64,000 nt of DNA from Macrolepiota albuminosa (taxonomy: Eukaryota > Basidiomycota > Agaricomycetes > Agaricales > Agaricaceae): the NCBI GenBank assembly GCA_027475525.1, contig JAMWFC010000051.1:310001-374000 (forward strand). The letters run 5' to 3'. The stretch's first letter is position 1; each line of letters opens with the position of its first letter. The notes under the pieces were generated by a model, which saw nothing but the letters and a program-made list of their open reading frames with translations, was not told where the DNA came from and ran no database searches. This document shows positions 47,758 through 59,692 of the stretch, in pieces. Both the position numbers and the translations under genes were made by a program.

Positions 47758-49556
47758 TTAGAATTTGACAATCTTCCATTTCGATGCCAAAATGTTGTCC
47801 CAGGTATACTCCTCTTCTACCATCTCCTCTTCGCCTTCCTCTGGCCCAGCAAGCCGGTATGAAAATGACGGACTGGAGCCGCCTGGCCTTGGAAACTGTT
47901 TTATGACAATAACCTGGTGCTCAGCATTACTCTCTGATAGACGAACGACAGAAGCCAACGAAAGCATAACTTCCGGTGAGACCGTAAGAGGATTGAGCGC
48001 GAGGCCCTTGAAAGATGTTCATGAACAAGGATTTTTGTATAAACGAGAAAACGCACTTTCCACCCAACCAATGTGCCTACGGCCAACTGTCCAATATCAG
48101 ATACCGTCACAAACTCGTCCCAACCTTTTTCTGCGCGGCTCCAATCCGGATCATTGCCAGCGGTCCCGTCGGTGTAGTCGAGTTGCACGTTTTCCTCCTG
48201 CATTGTCATATCCTGGTAATCATAATCCTCTTGAATTTGCTCCCTCTGTCTCTGCTTCCTTCTCTTCTTGCGTTGATTGCTACTCCACAGACCCTCCTCC
48301 ACGTCCACACTGGTCACAAACATCCTCGGAGGCAATTCTCCCCGCTCTTGCTTCTCCGAAGGCGGAATCAGTCTCGGCCGCGCTGAAATGACCTCAGGAC
48401 CGGTTAAATCTTGCACTGGCTGCCGTGATGACTCTGAAACAGGCTCTTTAGCCACACTTTCTTCGTCAAATACTATTTTGAGAGGTAAGGGTGCAGTCAT
48501 GGACTGCTTGAAACCTTTCCGCTTATTCTTGTTTCTCAATGTCGACATCATGATCCTTTCCCCATCCACATTCATGGTAGTTATTCCTTGCGGTCCTTCA
48601 GTTGGTCGCTTCGTCTCCACATCGCGACCGTCTGCTTGCGTGAGCTCGTCTTCCTGTATGTTCGTCCTTGACTGATTATTGGGAGCAGTGATGTCGGCTG
48701 AAGTGCCCGCCTCAGTCAACTTGGTTTTTAGCCCGAGTGATACCATGTTCACAGCAGAACAATTTTTCGGTGGAACTAGGACAGGATCGACGGATTGGGC
48801 GGGCATAGACTTGTCATACTTCTTCTTCAAACGCCGTCGAAGGTTGCGACTGCGTGTTTGTGTCTTTCCATGACCAGGTGGTACGAAATGTTGACTTTAA
48901 TTGACATTAACAGCTACACAACAACATTGGACTAGAGACTTACGGGTGCGCAATGCGGTGTACAGATTTAGCGTCTGGCAGTTTTGCAGTGAGAGGCGGC
49001 GAACCCTCAGATGAGGATGAGGATGAGGTCGAAGATGAAGATGAAGACGAAGAAGATGAAGACGAGGATGAGGAAGATAACGAAGATGAAGACGAAGACG
49101 AAGACACATCTGAATCATCCGACAATTCGGTACGCAGCTTGAAACCCGACTCTTTTCTCCTTTTCAAAAGTGGTTCAGCTACAGATGACTGAACAGGTCG
49201 ACTTAGAATAGATAAGGCTCTTTTTCTTTTCTTGCCACGCGATGAAGCTGGGAATTGTTAATACATGCGCTCGAGGTAAGCATACGTGACTTACTGCCGA
49301 CAGAGTCTACACCTTGAGACAGCGCTTTTACAAGGATTAAATCCCCGTCTCTGACTACGTCCAATGGGCTGTCGTCTAAAAGTTCAAAGTCGTCAAGAAG
49401 CAAAAGTACATCTTTGCCTGAGATCTGCAGGGATGGAATTTGGCAGGAAATCAAGTACTTGAGCTCGCCAATTGTAGCAGGTACGTTGTCAGAATGCGGA
49501 GCGAACCAAGCCTTGATTTCGGGCAGGGGAGGTTTGGTTTGCAGCTTCAGACGCAT
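47758..49556 (-). CDS. Coilin-like protein
   Basis: Candidate scaffold of nuclear Cajal bodies. Exons 49556-49295, 49247-48944, 48894-48057 and 48006-47758 give 550 aa. The N-terminus (MRLKLQTKPPLPEIKAWF, then LLLDDFELLDDSPLDVVRDG) matches the coilin ubiquitin-like N-domain. The middle is disordered, with nuclear-signal-like clusters KKRKR and KRRKE and a run of about 45 residues that is nearly pure Ser. The third exon opens PQHFVPPGHGKTQTRSRNLR, a motif seen in coilins. A Tudor-like C-domain includes VGTLVGWKGLALNPLTVSPE and ends acidic. An upstream in-frame ATG (49664) exists, but the conserved region starts at 49556. Divergent from SEC63. Confidence 0.8.
48990..49125 (-). repeat. Serine-coding low-complexity tract
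   Basis: A run of TCT, TCA and TCG codons, read on the minus strand, inside the coilin-like gene. On the opposite strand it reads as a false Glu/Asp-rich frame. Confidence 0.9.
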
Positions 49557-49771
49557 TTGCAGTCTGGTCAGTGTCGAAATTTCGAGGATCACGAGACGAC
49601 AGATTGTATGGATTCTTGTCACGCGATGGGTCACGAGACTAGCAGAGCGAACACGTCGACCCATCCTTCGAGTGCTTGATCATTTCTTTCTCTCTCTTCA
49701 ATACCCTTTCCAAAGCATTCGTGCTCCATATCTGCTGCCGCCTTGTATTCGGTTGCTAATTTGTGCCAGCT

Positions 49772-52341
49772 ATGGCTCAGTATCACTATGATGAGGCAGG
49801 AAACATGGCTGCCTACTTCCTTCTTACCTTCCTTGCTCTGGTTCTGGTACCAACCACTCTGATGTCCTTTAGGCCTGCCAGTACGGTCTTCAAGCATTAT
49901 ACACCATATTCTTAATCATATCCATGTTATTTCCAGAAAAACCCCTCTCTGGCTGTCAATGTCAACCATGTATTGAGCAACGACAACGGATCGGCTCCTT
50001 GAAGCAGACTTTTAACAAAAAGTATGGTTCAAGTCTTACCAATTACTTTGTCTTGGCTAATGACAAAACTTCCAGGACTTGTTTCCTTGTCGCTGGTTGG
50101 GTCTTACTGGGATTCGTAGGTTACAAGGTGGCCAATGCAAAGTTAGAGAACACGATCTATGACCCCTTTGAAATATTGGGCATCAGAGTGGTTAGTTGTA
50201 AACACCTCGTCGTTATCAGTGCTAACTGGACATCAAGGGGACTGCCGAGAAAGAAATCAAATCGCATTACAAAAAGCTTTCGAAGCTTTAGTGCGTGTTC
50301 AACATATTTCGTTCAATTTTTCCGTTAACCTATTCTTAAGTCATCCTGACAAAGTTAAGGCCACTGCGAATATGACAATCGAGGCCATACAAAATCGTTT
50401 CGTCGAGATCACCAAGGCTTACAAAGCGTGCGTATTTTCCGGATTTGTGCATCTGTTTTTCTAATAACTGTCCTGCAGCCTCACTGATGAAACTGTTCGA
50501 GCGAATCTTGAAAAGTATGGAAATCCTGATGGCCGAGTTGATGTGTCTATGGGTATTGCCATTCCAAAATGGATTGTTGAGGGAAAGAATAATATCTGGG
50601 TGCTTGGTTTCTACGGCATTGTTTTCGGTGGGGCCCTCCCTGCTCTTGTGGTGGGTATTCAATCTATATACCTTTGCTTCGACCAAAGACCTTATTGTTT
50701 CATTAGGGCCGATGGTGGTTTGGTAGCCGTAAAAAGACCAAGGATGGAATTAACGCCTCGTCGGCAGCTGCATTTTTCAAAACACTCAGGGAGGATTCTT
50801 CATTCGAAGAAGTTTTCGGGACTTTTGTGAAAGGCTTTCAATGGGAACTTTCAGCGCATAGATCTGCATGGATTCTTCATTCGAAGAAGTTTTCGGGACT
50901 TTTGTGAAAGGCTTTCAATGGGAACTTTCAGCGCATAGATCTGCATTGTCACCTGAGTTGAACACTCTTGAGCAACAAGTTGCAGAGAAAGCTGGACTGA
51001 AGTATCACGAGGTACAAAAAGTATGCGGAGATGATCCACAAACGCGAACTGGCCTCATCCTACTCTATGCTTATATGTAATCTTCTATCCTCCGAAAAGG
51101 TAATTTTCATTTCTTTTGCGGTGGTCATCCCAGTCTGTTAAATGCATCCTCTTCTAGAGCAAAGGAGAATGTTGCTTCAAACCCCTTTGCTACTCAATGC
51201 CCTTCTCAACATCGCAACATCGCGCAATTGGCTTTCTCCTTCATTGGCTGTCATGAGATTACATGCATACATCACACAAGCTCTTCTCCCCGGGCCTGAA
51301 CGCATGCGTTTTGCTCAGCTCCCTGGTATTAAACTCGACGAGGTCTTGACCCTTGCCCCCAAGGCCACCGATCTGAGGGAGTTTGAACAAGCTCTCGCCG
51401 AGAAGCACGACATCAGAATTCTTGACATTAAGACAGTACTTGCAAAATGGGGTCGTGTCGAGATTGTTGATGCAGTTTTCAAAGGTATCATCATCCATCC
51501 ATCCGGCCTTTCCTTTTCGTCTGTTATGCTTGCTTACAAGCTTTTCAGTAATCGGCGAGCGTGTTGTGACTCCTTCATCAATCGTATTCCTTGTTGTCAA
51601 GTTGAGAATATCTCCACCCCTGTCAAACGTCGTGCAAGAAAAAACTCTCGACGTTAACGAAGCTAAACGCCGTGTAAAACTCAATGACGAGAAAGACGAA
51701 GGGTTCCTTAATAGTCGGAAAGAAGCTGAAGAGCTTCCACCAGATAATCAACTACCTGGCTGGGTCCACGCACCATATTGGCCTGGGGTATGCAATTCTG
51801 CCCTTCCTGTTTTCCTATTTTTATTCTAAGTTTGTTCGCTGTGTCTAGGAGCGCAAGCCCTCATGGTGGATCGTGCTTGGAGACGAAAAATCTAATCGTA
51901 TCGTCGTTCCTCCGATGAGGATTACCGATATACCATTCGCCCAACCCTATCACGAGCGAGACTACCGTTCTTACAAAATCCAATTTCAGGCTCCCCAGAA
52001 TGTTGGTGTCTTCACTTGGAAAGTGCAACTCATCAGTGATAGCTTTGTCAACGAGGATACCTCCCGCGAAATCACTGTACGTCAACGACACTTGACTTGT
52101 TCACTTGTGACGTATTTAAGGGTTATTATTATAGCTGAAGATTGAGGATACTTCTACACTTCCCAACGACGATCAATCAGAGGATGAGATTTCCGATCCT
52201 GATGAAGATAGTATTGCAGGGCAAATGGCAGTCATGCGTGGCGGTGCAGTTAAGAAAAAGTCGATTGATGAGGAAAGTGATGATGAGAGCACTACCGATG
52301 ACGACGGAAACGACAATGACACCAGTAGTGACAGTGATTAG
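49772..52341 (+). CDS. SEC63: ER translocon component SEC63
   Basis: J-domain membrane protein that recruits BiP to the Sec61 translocon. Exons 49772-49880, 49937-50021, 50076-50190, 50238-50290, 50341-50427, 50479-50650, 50707 to about 51076, about 51160-51484, 51549-51787, 51849-52076 and 52135-52341. A first membrane helix (MAAYFLLTFLALVLVPTTLM), a Cys pair CQCQPC, a second helix and YDPFEILGI lead to the J-domain with HPDK across intron 4. A third helix follows, then the Brl domain (MLLQTPLLLNALLNIA, RMRFAQLPGI, GWVHAPYWPG, WWIVLGDEKSNRIVVPPMRI) and an acidic tail. Exon 7 carries a 77-base duplication (50793-50946). The junction between exons 7 and 8 (51076-51165) could not be joined in frame, so a base is probably lost nearby. 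Confidence 0.94.
50793..50946. repeat. 77-base exact tandem duplication no. 21
   Basis: Copies 50793-50869 and 50870-50946 are identical, inside a coding exon of SEC63; removing one copy keeps the frame open into the following part of the exon. Confidence 0.95.
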
Positions 52342-52735
52342 AATATTGTCTCACTTTTCATATTCTATGCAACTTTGTCGGGAGAGGTAATTTTGAACAG
52401 GATACGTATGTAAGTAAATTACTCTAAGTACACTTATTGCTGGGCTTTCAGCCCTAGATTATTCAGAATACATTTTCGAGTGTTCAAGCCATCACAACCA
52501 CAATGTCTGGTGCCGAGATGGACACTATGATCTGATAGGACCTCTGTCCTTTTCGAGTGTTCAAGCCATCACAACCACAATGTCTGGTGCCGAGATGGAC
52601 ACTATGATCTGATAGGACCTCTGTCCTACATTGATATTACGGAGGTTGATGTTTTGATTGCTCGCAGACCCTTCGACTGAAGTTTTGGGTATTGTTGGGA
52701 GCCAAATACCAGAAGGATCCTGTAACATAACCCGG
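52342..52735. other. Intergenic region with duplication no. 22
   Basis: 3' flanks of the convergent SEC63 and 7TM genes. No gene recognised. Confidence 0.6.
52473..52626. repeat. 77-base exact tandem duplication no. 22
   Basis: Copies 52473-52549 and 52550-52626 are identical, in non-coding sequence. Confidence 0.95.
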
Positions 52736-54171
52736 TCAAATTCGGAAATTGATGAGATATGTTACAGTCACATTTACGTTTCTAGGCACACTATTGAGTT
52801 CGGGAGAACCGAGACTAACTCGACAAGCAAGAAGAGTGTCAAAAATGAGCTATAATCAACGTTAGACGGTAGATTAACCACAATGCGAAAACATACAATC
52901 GAATATAAAGGAGTAATTAATTGATAGCGAGAACATCACATACACAGTTGTCGTACGGTCGGTGACATAGGTGATAAAATCTGCGAAAGAGAACAAGAAA
53001 ACAGCGCCCCCTGACTGGACGAATCCGCGAAAGACACGAGCCAAAAACGATTTCCTTAGGGATGGTATGAATGGAGGCTTGCAATGTAAAAGAGCATAGC
53101 CAACACCGACTTTATTTTGAGAGCGGGGTAGGTGAACAAGGCACGGGATAAATCAATTACACAACATACCGGCAAGACCTGCTTCAAGAAAGGTCTGTAG
53201 ACCTAGCCAAACCAAGAACAGACTTTCAAAGATCGAGTCACTTTGATGAAAAACCCTGTGTGCAACTGTTAATACAAGCGCGAAATGAGAAGAGTCAGCA
53301 TACATCTGATTGAGACTGAGACTATGTTTAATGCCGACTATACCAGCGCCCAGTGATATGGCAAAAACTGTGACAGAAGTTATAAAGAAAACACCAAATG
53401 CAATTTCATTCTTTATCAAACGATAGAACCTATATGCCACTTCAAGCAAGTCACAGAAAACTCCCGATATAGACAAACCTGTATGCCAAAAAAATGTGGG
53501 CAATCAAACCAACAACGGCGATGCATATCAATGTCACGGAATTCCCCCAGAAACTGACTATCGTATGAGATAGATCATCAGTAAGTGGAAGGCTGCAATT
53601 TAATCATGTCACGAACCTCCAGTGGCGCCAGGATCGACATAGCTTTTGACGCTTTTCGGATTGGGTCAGAGACATCAATTACTTAAATGTCCCAGTACTT
53701 GCCAATAATTCCAAGCCATATGAATTGAGCTGGACTTTTCGTTAATAGATTGATGTGATAACCGAAAGAAGGACTTACACAGCACAATGAAAAGTATTGA
53801 TAACAAAAAGGACTTCGGTAAGGTATCTAAAGAACAGATCAGCCAAAGACCAACATCGAGACCAATCGATGGCGCGGGCACTTTATCCACCAAGCATCGC
53901 TTATTCCTGGGAAAAACTGGTGAATACTCGCGGATTTATCATCGAAGAACTTACGGGTATTACGATACGATACATACTGCAGCATTATGATGCCATATAA
54001 GTAGGTATTCACTGTATTCATGTAACCTTAATGAGCATGATTACTCCAAAAAATCAAAGAAAACTTGTCCTACGGAAAATGCCAAGGAGTAGAGGACCTA
54101 GATACTTTTGAGGTTAAAGAATCAATTTGAAGAACGAGGTACATACCAAGTAACTTATCAAAATCACCCAT
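52736..54171 (-). CDS. Seven-helix membrane protein of DUF6534 type
   Basis: Twelve small exons rebuild one frame: 54171-54147, 54097-54074, 54011-53955, 53906-53882, 53826-53779, 53729-53703, 53642-53617, 53557-53479, 53429-53304, 53255-53170, 53109-52940, 52849-52736; 268 aa. The N-terminus MGDFDKLLGPLLLGIFLNTY and helix 2/3 regions (YLTEVLFVINTFHCAVSIHM, then VDPGATG and FWGNSVTLICIAVVGLIAHI) follow the pattern of a large Agaricomycete family of seven-helix plasma-membrane proteins. Further helices are IAFGVFFITSVTVFAISLGA and FLVWLGLQTFLEAGLA. Function of the family is unknown; a sensor role is often guessed. One intron (53643-53702) is in frame only if it starts with GC. The last two exons are less sure. 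Confidence 0.72.
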
Positions 54172-54919
54172 ATCATTGGGAACCTAGGGACAATTGTACC
54201 TGCAAAAGCTCTCTCTTTATATATGTATATACATTCATTAAGGATGATATTCGCTTCACTCAAGGTGTGACAAGTCAAGACTACATACATACATGGCCAG
54301 ACTCAAGGGACGGCAGGCCGATTTCCTCAATAAACATAGGGTCGGCGACCGAGCCTACCATATTTATCGTAGGTTGGGAGCTGGTATCGAATAAAAGGAG
54401 CAAATATTCGCATGTACTTGTGCACTCCCAGAAAGTTGAATGGACATGCGGAGCGCGCGAACAAAAGTGAAGTTAAGAACAGTGCTCATGAAGGTGAAAA
54501 CCGCCTTAGCTCTGGTTGGTACGCAACGGCGGTGAACTCTGAAGGCTGTTAAATACGTGGGTGACGCCAGGTGATGTGTATGTTTTTAGAAAATCAAAGA
54601 CCGAAGGAAAAAGTACCGTAGAAGCGGGTCGAAAGGGCAACATAATTTTGTTCAGACTTGAATCCTTCCTGACGGACAGTGGAAGTCCAAAATCTTGAAC
54701 TTCATATATGGTCTCATGCGTCGGATAATCGAAGGGCAGAAGAGGTCATAGCAGTCAATAAGTGGACGCGTTAGCGCTTGAAGATGAGAAGTGCCCGAGA
54801 CTCAGGTGATAAAATGGTGAAGAGGTTTGGATGCTAAGCAGATTGAAGCTTACTTAAATAATTAGGCGCTTACATACATTATAAGCCTCGATCGGTCAGG
54901 ATATCATAATCCAACTACA
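54172..54919. other. Intergenic region
   Basis: Divergent upstream region of the 7TM and uracil phosphoribosyltransferase genes. Several short frames, none supported. No tRNA-like fold was recognised. Confidence 0.55.
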
Positions 54920-56038
54920 ATGTCCTTGACACCTCTACCTGATACGCCCCCTCTTGCCGCCGAGGCAAACACAAGTTGTGCACAGCTTCGTACTCTTCCA
55001 AAATCTGTCTACACCTTGCCTCAGACCGCTCAACTAGAAGCTCTTTATACTATCATTCGAGACAAGAACACGACAAGAGGGGACTTCCTGTTCTATTCTG
55101 ATCGTATCATCAGATTATTGGTGGAGGAAGGATTGAACCATTTGCCTGTGGTCAAACAAACTGTCGAAACTCCTACTGTGAGTTGTGTCCTTCGGCACGC
55201 GATCTCTTCCGTTACCATCGATAGGGTTCGGTTTATGAGGGCGTTGGATTCAAGGGAAAGATTTGTGGTGTGTCAATTCTTCGTGCGGGCGAGGCAAGGA
55301 GATTTTGTCCCGTAAATTTCTGACGTTCCTAATGAACACCTTAAGGCCATGGAAGCCGGTCTTCGTGAAGTCTGTCGCAGTGTTCGCATCGGGAAAATCT
55401 TGATTCAGAGGGTGCGCACATTGCAAACGCCCGATGCTATACTGATCTGCATTGCAGGATGAAGAGACTGCATTACCGAAGCTATTTTATTCCAAGGCGA
55501 GCTTTTCAATGTGATGTTATTAGTCGGCCTCTTATTAACAAATGGCCAAGTTCCCCGCAGATATCGCGTCGCGCTATGTCCTCCTTCTCGATCCTATGCT
55601 CGGTATGAAACCCTTCATTGCCAATAGCGGCAGTATTTCTTAAATCAATCAGCCACGGGAGGTTCGGCCTTGAAGGCTGTGGAAGTACTTATGGAGAATG
55701 GTGTTCCAGAAGAACGAATCATCTTTATCAATTTGGTTAGCGCCTCCCTAGGAATATTTAACATGAAGGTCTTTGACCACTCCTAGATTGCATCTCCGGA
55801 AGGCCTGACGAACTTTTGTGCAAGATATCCGCAAGTTAAAGTGGTTCGATAATCTCGCAGTATGCTTTGCACATCTGGCTAAGTTAGTTCGGTAGATTAC
55901 TGGTTGGATCGATAAAGGTTTGAATGAGAAAGCGTACATCATTCCTGGGCTTGGAGATTTTGGCGAACGAAGGTGTTTCTTTCTTTTTTACACCGTCCAT
56001 ACCTCGGTTTACGACCAAAGAACAGGTATTGCACATGA
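54920..56038 (+). CDS. FUR1: Uracil phosphoribosyltransferase
   Basis: Salvages uracil to UMP with PRPP. Nine exons (54920-55177, 55225-55293, 55346-55411, 55458-55496, 55551-55602, 55653-55735, 55787-55843, 55896-55972, 56026-56038) give 237 aa. Hallmarks are GFKGKICGVSILRAGE, AMEAGLREVCRSVRIGKILI, the PRPP loop LLLDPMLATGGSALKAVEVL, VPEERIIFINLIASPEGL and the uracil-binding end VITGWIDKGLNEKAYIIPGL with GDFGERRY. Introns 55294-55345 and 55497-55550 both begin with GC (GCAAGG and GCGAGC). Using the nearest GT instead would insert residues in the conserved RAGE-AMEAG and YSK-FPADIA joints. This is the last clearly intact housekeeping gene before the AT-rich region. Confidence 0.95.
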
Positions 56039-56255
56039 GTTTTCTGTAGTCAATCATTTGTTATGTAACACATTCGGAATTTGGATGCTCAGCCACAACA
56101 ACCTCCTTTGATCAAGTTCTCCAAGCTTTCACTAATTCCAACGCTCGTTGACGTAGACCATCTTCGTCGCCAAACGGAATATCTTCTAATATCGACAACC
56201 TTATCAGGCTTTCTCGGAGTTTTTGGGCCTGAGGCATATTCAGTCTCAGCCAGTC

Positions 56256-57392
56256 TCATTTCTTTGGACGACCACTTGCCTCAGCATTCTTTTCATCCAC
56301 ACGACGCATGAGAACCAAAATCCTCTCCAACATATCCTTCAGGTCTTGCAAATCCTGGTCGTAGACTCAACGGCTTGTAAGCATTAATCTCTTGTAGCAT
56401 GAACTTACGGTCTTATCCAGGTTGATTTTTCCTTTAACCAGTCGGTTGATCTTGAAATTCCAGATCGCGACGAGGTCGTCGCCCACAGGATCTTGTTCAC
56501 CAGTTGTGCTTTTTGGCCGGGGGTGGTTGCTTGAGACGCTCTCGATTGGTTTGCTTAAATTCCGATTAGAACCCAGAACAAGTTTTCCTGGACTAATGGT
56601 GGCCATAGTGAGCTTCTGGGGTTCAATGCTAGTCTCTCGAGACATCTTTTGCCGGCTCTGAACATTTATTAGTCCTTTCGCAGTCATCTGGTTGAGTTGT
56701 TCATCGACGTACAATCCGGGGCTTACGATACAAGTGTTGATCTTTATTTCTAGTCCCGAAAACGTCTTCAGAAATTTCGCTGATTTGTTGCTTCCTACTT
56801 GTGATTGGTGTCGCATAGGAAGACGTTTCATGTTTGTCTACAACGTTTTCATGCGTCACCTTCTTCACATTCGCCTCGAAAAGGTGTCGCAAATTGAGCC
56901 GTATGATATCGGAGTCCACACTCGAATTTTCTGAGTAGGATACGGAGCTGACGTTGGCGTCAGCAAGCTCGTATTCGTACAATTTTCTCCTCCTTTTACA
57001 CTTTTGATGTCGAAGTCTAGATGTCTCGACCCGCGCAGATGGATTGGCAATGATATTGTGTTGAGAGGATAATGGCGTTGAATCAAGGGTGTGAACTGGT
57101 CTCGAACTCGTCTGATGATCAATATTATTAGATTGGATTAATGTAGCCGGGTGGCTCCCGCTGAATGTCGTTGGTGTCGAGGAGTTTTTGGATCCGTCAT
57201 CAAGAAAAAATGAGAAATCGGAATTACTTGAAGTTGCTGCTTGATCACTTGCGTTGTCGGAATTCGGAAGTTGCCTCTGAGCATCTGAAGGTTGCTCTCC
57301 TGGCAACTCATCAATTTCTATACCAGAGTCACTCTCAACCTCCTGAAGAGTTTCCCAAGTCGCAATGTCATCTATGGTGGATCTTCCAAGAC
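56256..57392 (-). CDS. Hypothetical protein, disordered, 5' end unresolved
   Basis: Three exons join in frame (57392-56713, 56657-56409, 56354-56256), at least 342 aa. The first begins after an acceptor TAG with LGRSTIDDIATWETLQEVES and is Ser/Asn-rich and low in order, with a basic cluster QKCKRRRKLYEY that could be a nuclear signal. The last exon is a helical, coiled-coil-like end (DLQDLKDMLERILVLMRRVD) finishing RPKK. No family recognised. There is no in-frame ATG in the first exon, so at least one exon lies upstream. A small frame with ATG near 57492 is a candidate, but its phase does not fit. The gene sits at the edge of the AT-rich repeat region and may be truncated. Confidence 0.5.
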
Positions 57393-59617
57393 CTAGTAAA
57401 GTAATCCGTTCAGAAACACCGAAAAGAAACAAGGTAAGAAATAACTATAAATAAAAATTGTCTTACTATTTGACACATAGCCATCTAGAAAGGACACACC
57501 AATCAACTGTCAGCGGTTCATGGTGCAAAAAGCTCACATTGTCCTTTGTTTTCACAGATCGTGAATGGCTGATTCATAACAAGGTCAATCATGCAAGCTC
57601 ACTGTTGTAGCCTCAGTGTTAGGTCCAAGGTGCCTTAGGGAAAATACTGTCAAATCACTTGGTAGAAAAAAATCCAGCTTACTGACTATGCTGAGAAAAC
57701 AAGGAGCATTCAAGATGTGTTTTCAACCATGTAGTTTACAAAATGTTGAGGAGCATGCAAACTATGTCAAAAGTAAACAAAAATTGTACTTACAATCTGG
57801 TCTGCAGGCTGAGAATGATGTGTGTTCAAAGCAAAGTAACAAATAAGAAGCAAGAGAAGTCAAAAAAGTTGTGATTTTGACCTATTTGAAGTTGTTGATT
57901 GATATTTATTTTTCTTTTCATATATTTACATCTTTTGATACACTGCCTTAGCCCAATCAAAACCAGAACAGACATTATTTGGGCCACCATTAAAAGCAGC
58001 TTGAAATTATGCTCAGATAGTGAAGTCTCCAATTGGCTAAAAGTAAAGCCTCATTTTCTCTACCTTTCTTTTTCATCAAGTTATGCATGGTATGACAAGC
58101 TAAAAAAGAAAAGAGAAAGGAAATAACTCTATTTGCTCAACAATGCTGAGTTTAATCAAGATGATGAGTAAGCCAAGTTTTTGTTAATTATCTTTCAATA
58201 ATAGAAATTGATTACTGCTCACACTGAACTTTTTTTTACTAGCAATAATATAAATAAAGTCAACTTATTGATAAAAAAAGAAGCTCTAAAAGGAATCTTG
58301 ATATAATAATGTAGCATTACAAAGGAGTTTGAATATTATCTGGATAAGCTAGTAGGCTTTTGCATAGATACTATGTAATGGTCTAAATTAAATCATAGTT
58401 ATAGTATAGATCCCAGGCCAGATAGTAGCTGGAGATAACAAGTATAATAAACCAGGGGTTGATATATATACAACAAAAAGTCTGTCAATATATTCAAACA
58501 TATGAGGATATTTCAGAGATTAGGATTCAGCTACCTATGCCAATAGTGGGTCACAAGATATTGATGCAATAAACAAAAATTTGGCTCTACCAGCACTGTT
58601 GCTAACTAGAATTAGATTGCTAGTGTTAATTAATGACATAGAAGTAGAGTTGTGCACTTCATTGACATCTATAAATTCCACTGCAAGATAACAAGCAAAG
58701 GAACAGTGGCAGCTTTAGAAGTCACAATAAGATTTGAGGGCAAAACCCATAAATCTTAGCAGTTGGAGTCTATCTCCAAATAGTAGTATAGGCTCTCATC
58801 CTAGTAGATGTGGCCTTGCTTACTTTTGCATGCTTGCAAGGCTGTCAGACAATGGCAGCTGTTACTATCACAATTTCTCTGCTTATTCTATTGAAAAATA
58901 GTAGAAGAAGTCTCATAAGTCTGCAATTAATAATGGCAAGCATTATTAATTACTTGATACTGCTCTAAAAAAGTTTAAATTGTTAAAGTGATTCACCAAG
59001 TAGATTACACCAATGTATGGGCATGGTTTATCAATTCTAGCAGAATCTTGCTATATAGCAAAACCACAGTACTTTGTCATTCTTCAAATTTGATGTCTAA
59101 GAGTCAGAAAAATGAAGAGTAATCAACATTGAAGCAGTTTCAACTTGCAAATGGTAAGTGTAGATAGGCTTAGTTGTATATCTTGATTCCTTCTTCATAG
59201 AGATATTACAAAGATATATGTTATATATTGTAGTAGAGCATCATATGATTAGTGTCTGGCAAAGTCCACTCACTATACTATAGCAGAACTCTACAATATG
59301 TTGTAGAATATACAGCTACAAAAAGTCAACAATGTGCTGTACAATACAGTCCAGCAGATCTATATAATTGCAGCTCTGTTTATGGATTTTTGGGCAGTGA
59401 ATGCCAGATTTTGAAGTGAATTTGTAAGAGATTACAAATTTTACCATGCAAATGACAAAATAGATGCTAAACATACACATTCTCTATATACAGATTTTTG
59501 TAGTATTTGTTATTTATTTATTGATTTCTAAATAATAAATAATGATAAATTTGTAACAGATTTGCAATGAATTTGTGATAAACTTTGTTAAACTGAGCAT
59601 TTTATAATTTCTCAGTA
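57393..59617. other. AT-rich gene-poor stretch
   Basis: About two-thirds A+T, with many short poly-A and poly-T runs and no frame above 76 codons. Base composition changes sharply from the gene-dense part to the left. No protein-coding signal recognised; probably old repeat debris. Confidence 0.6.
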
Positions 59618-59687
59618 TTGTAAGGGCAACTTCTAGAGGCTGTGGCTCAGTCACACAGCTGGCAGAGGGAGATCCAAAGTGTATTAG

Positions 59688-59692
59688 AATAT
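59688..59692. repeat. Target-site duplication AATAT, left
   Basis: AATAT directly before the solo LTR, matched by AATAT directly after it at 60453-60457. Confidence 0.8.

Noticed and set aside
48953..49192. Plus-strand Glu/Asp-rich open frame
   Set aside because: It is the antisense of the serine tract of the coilin-like gene, which has full splice and domain support.
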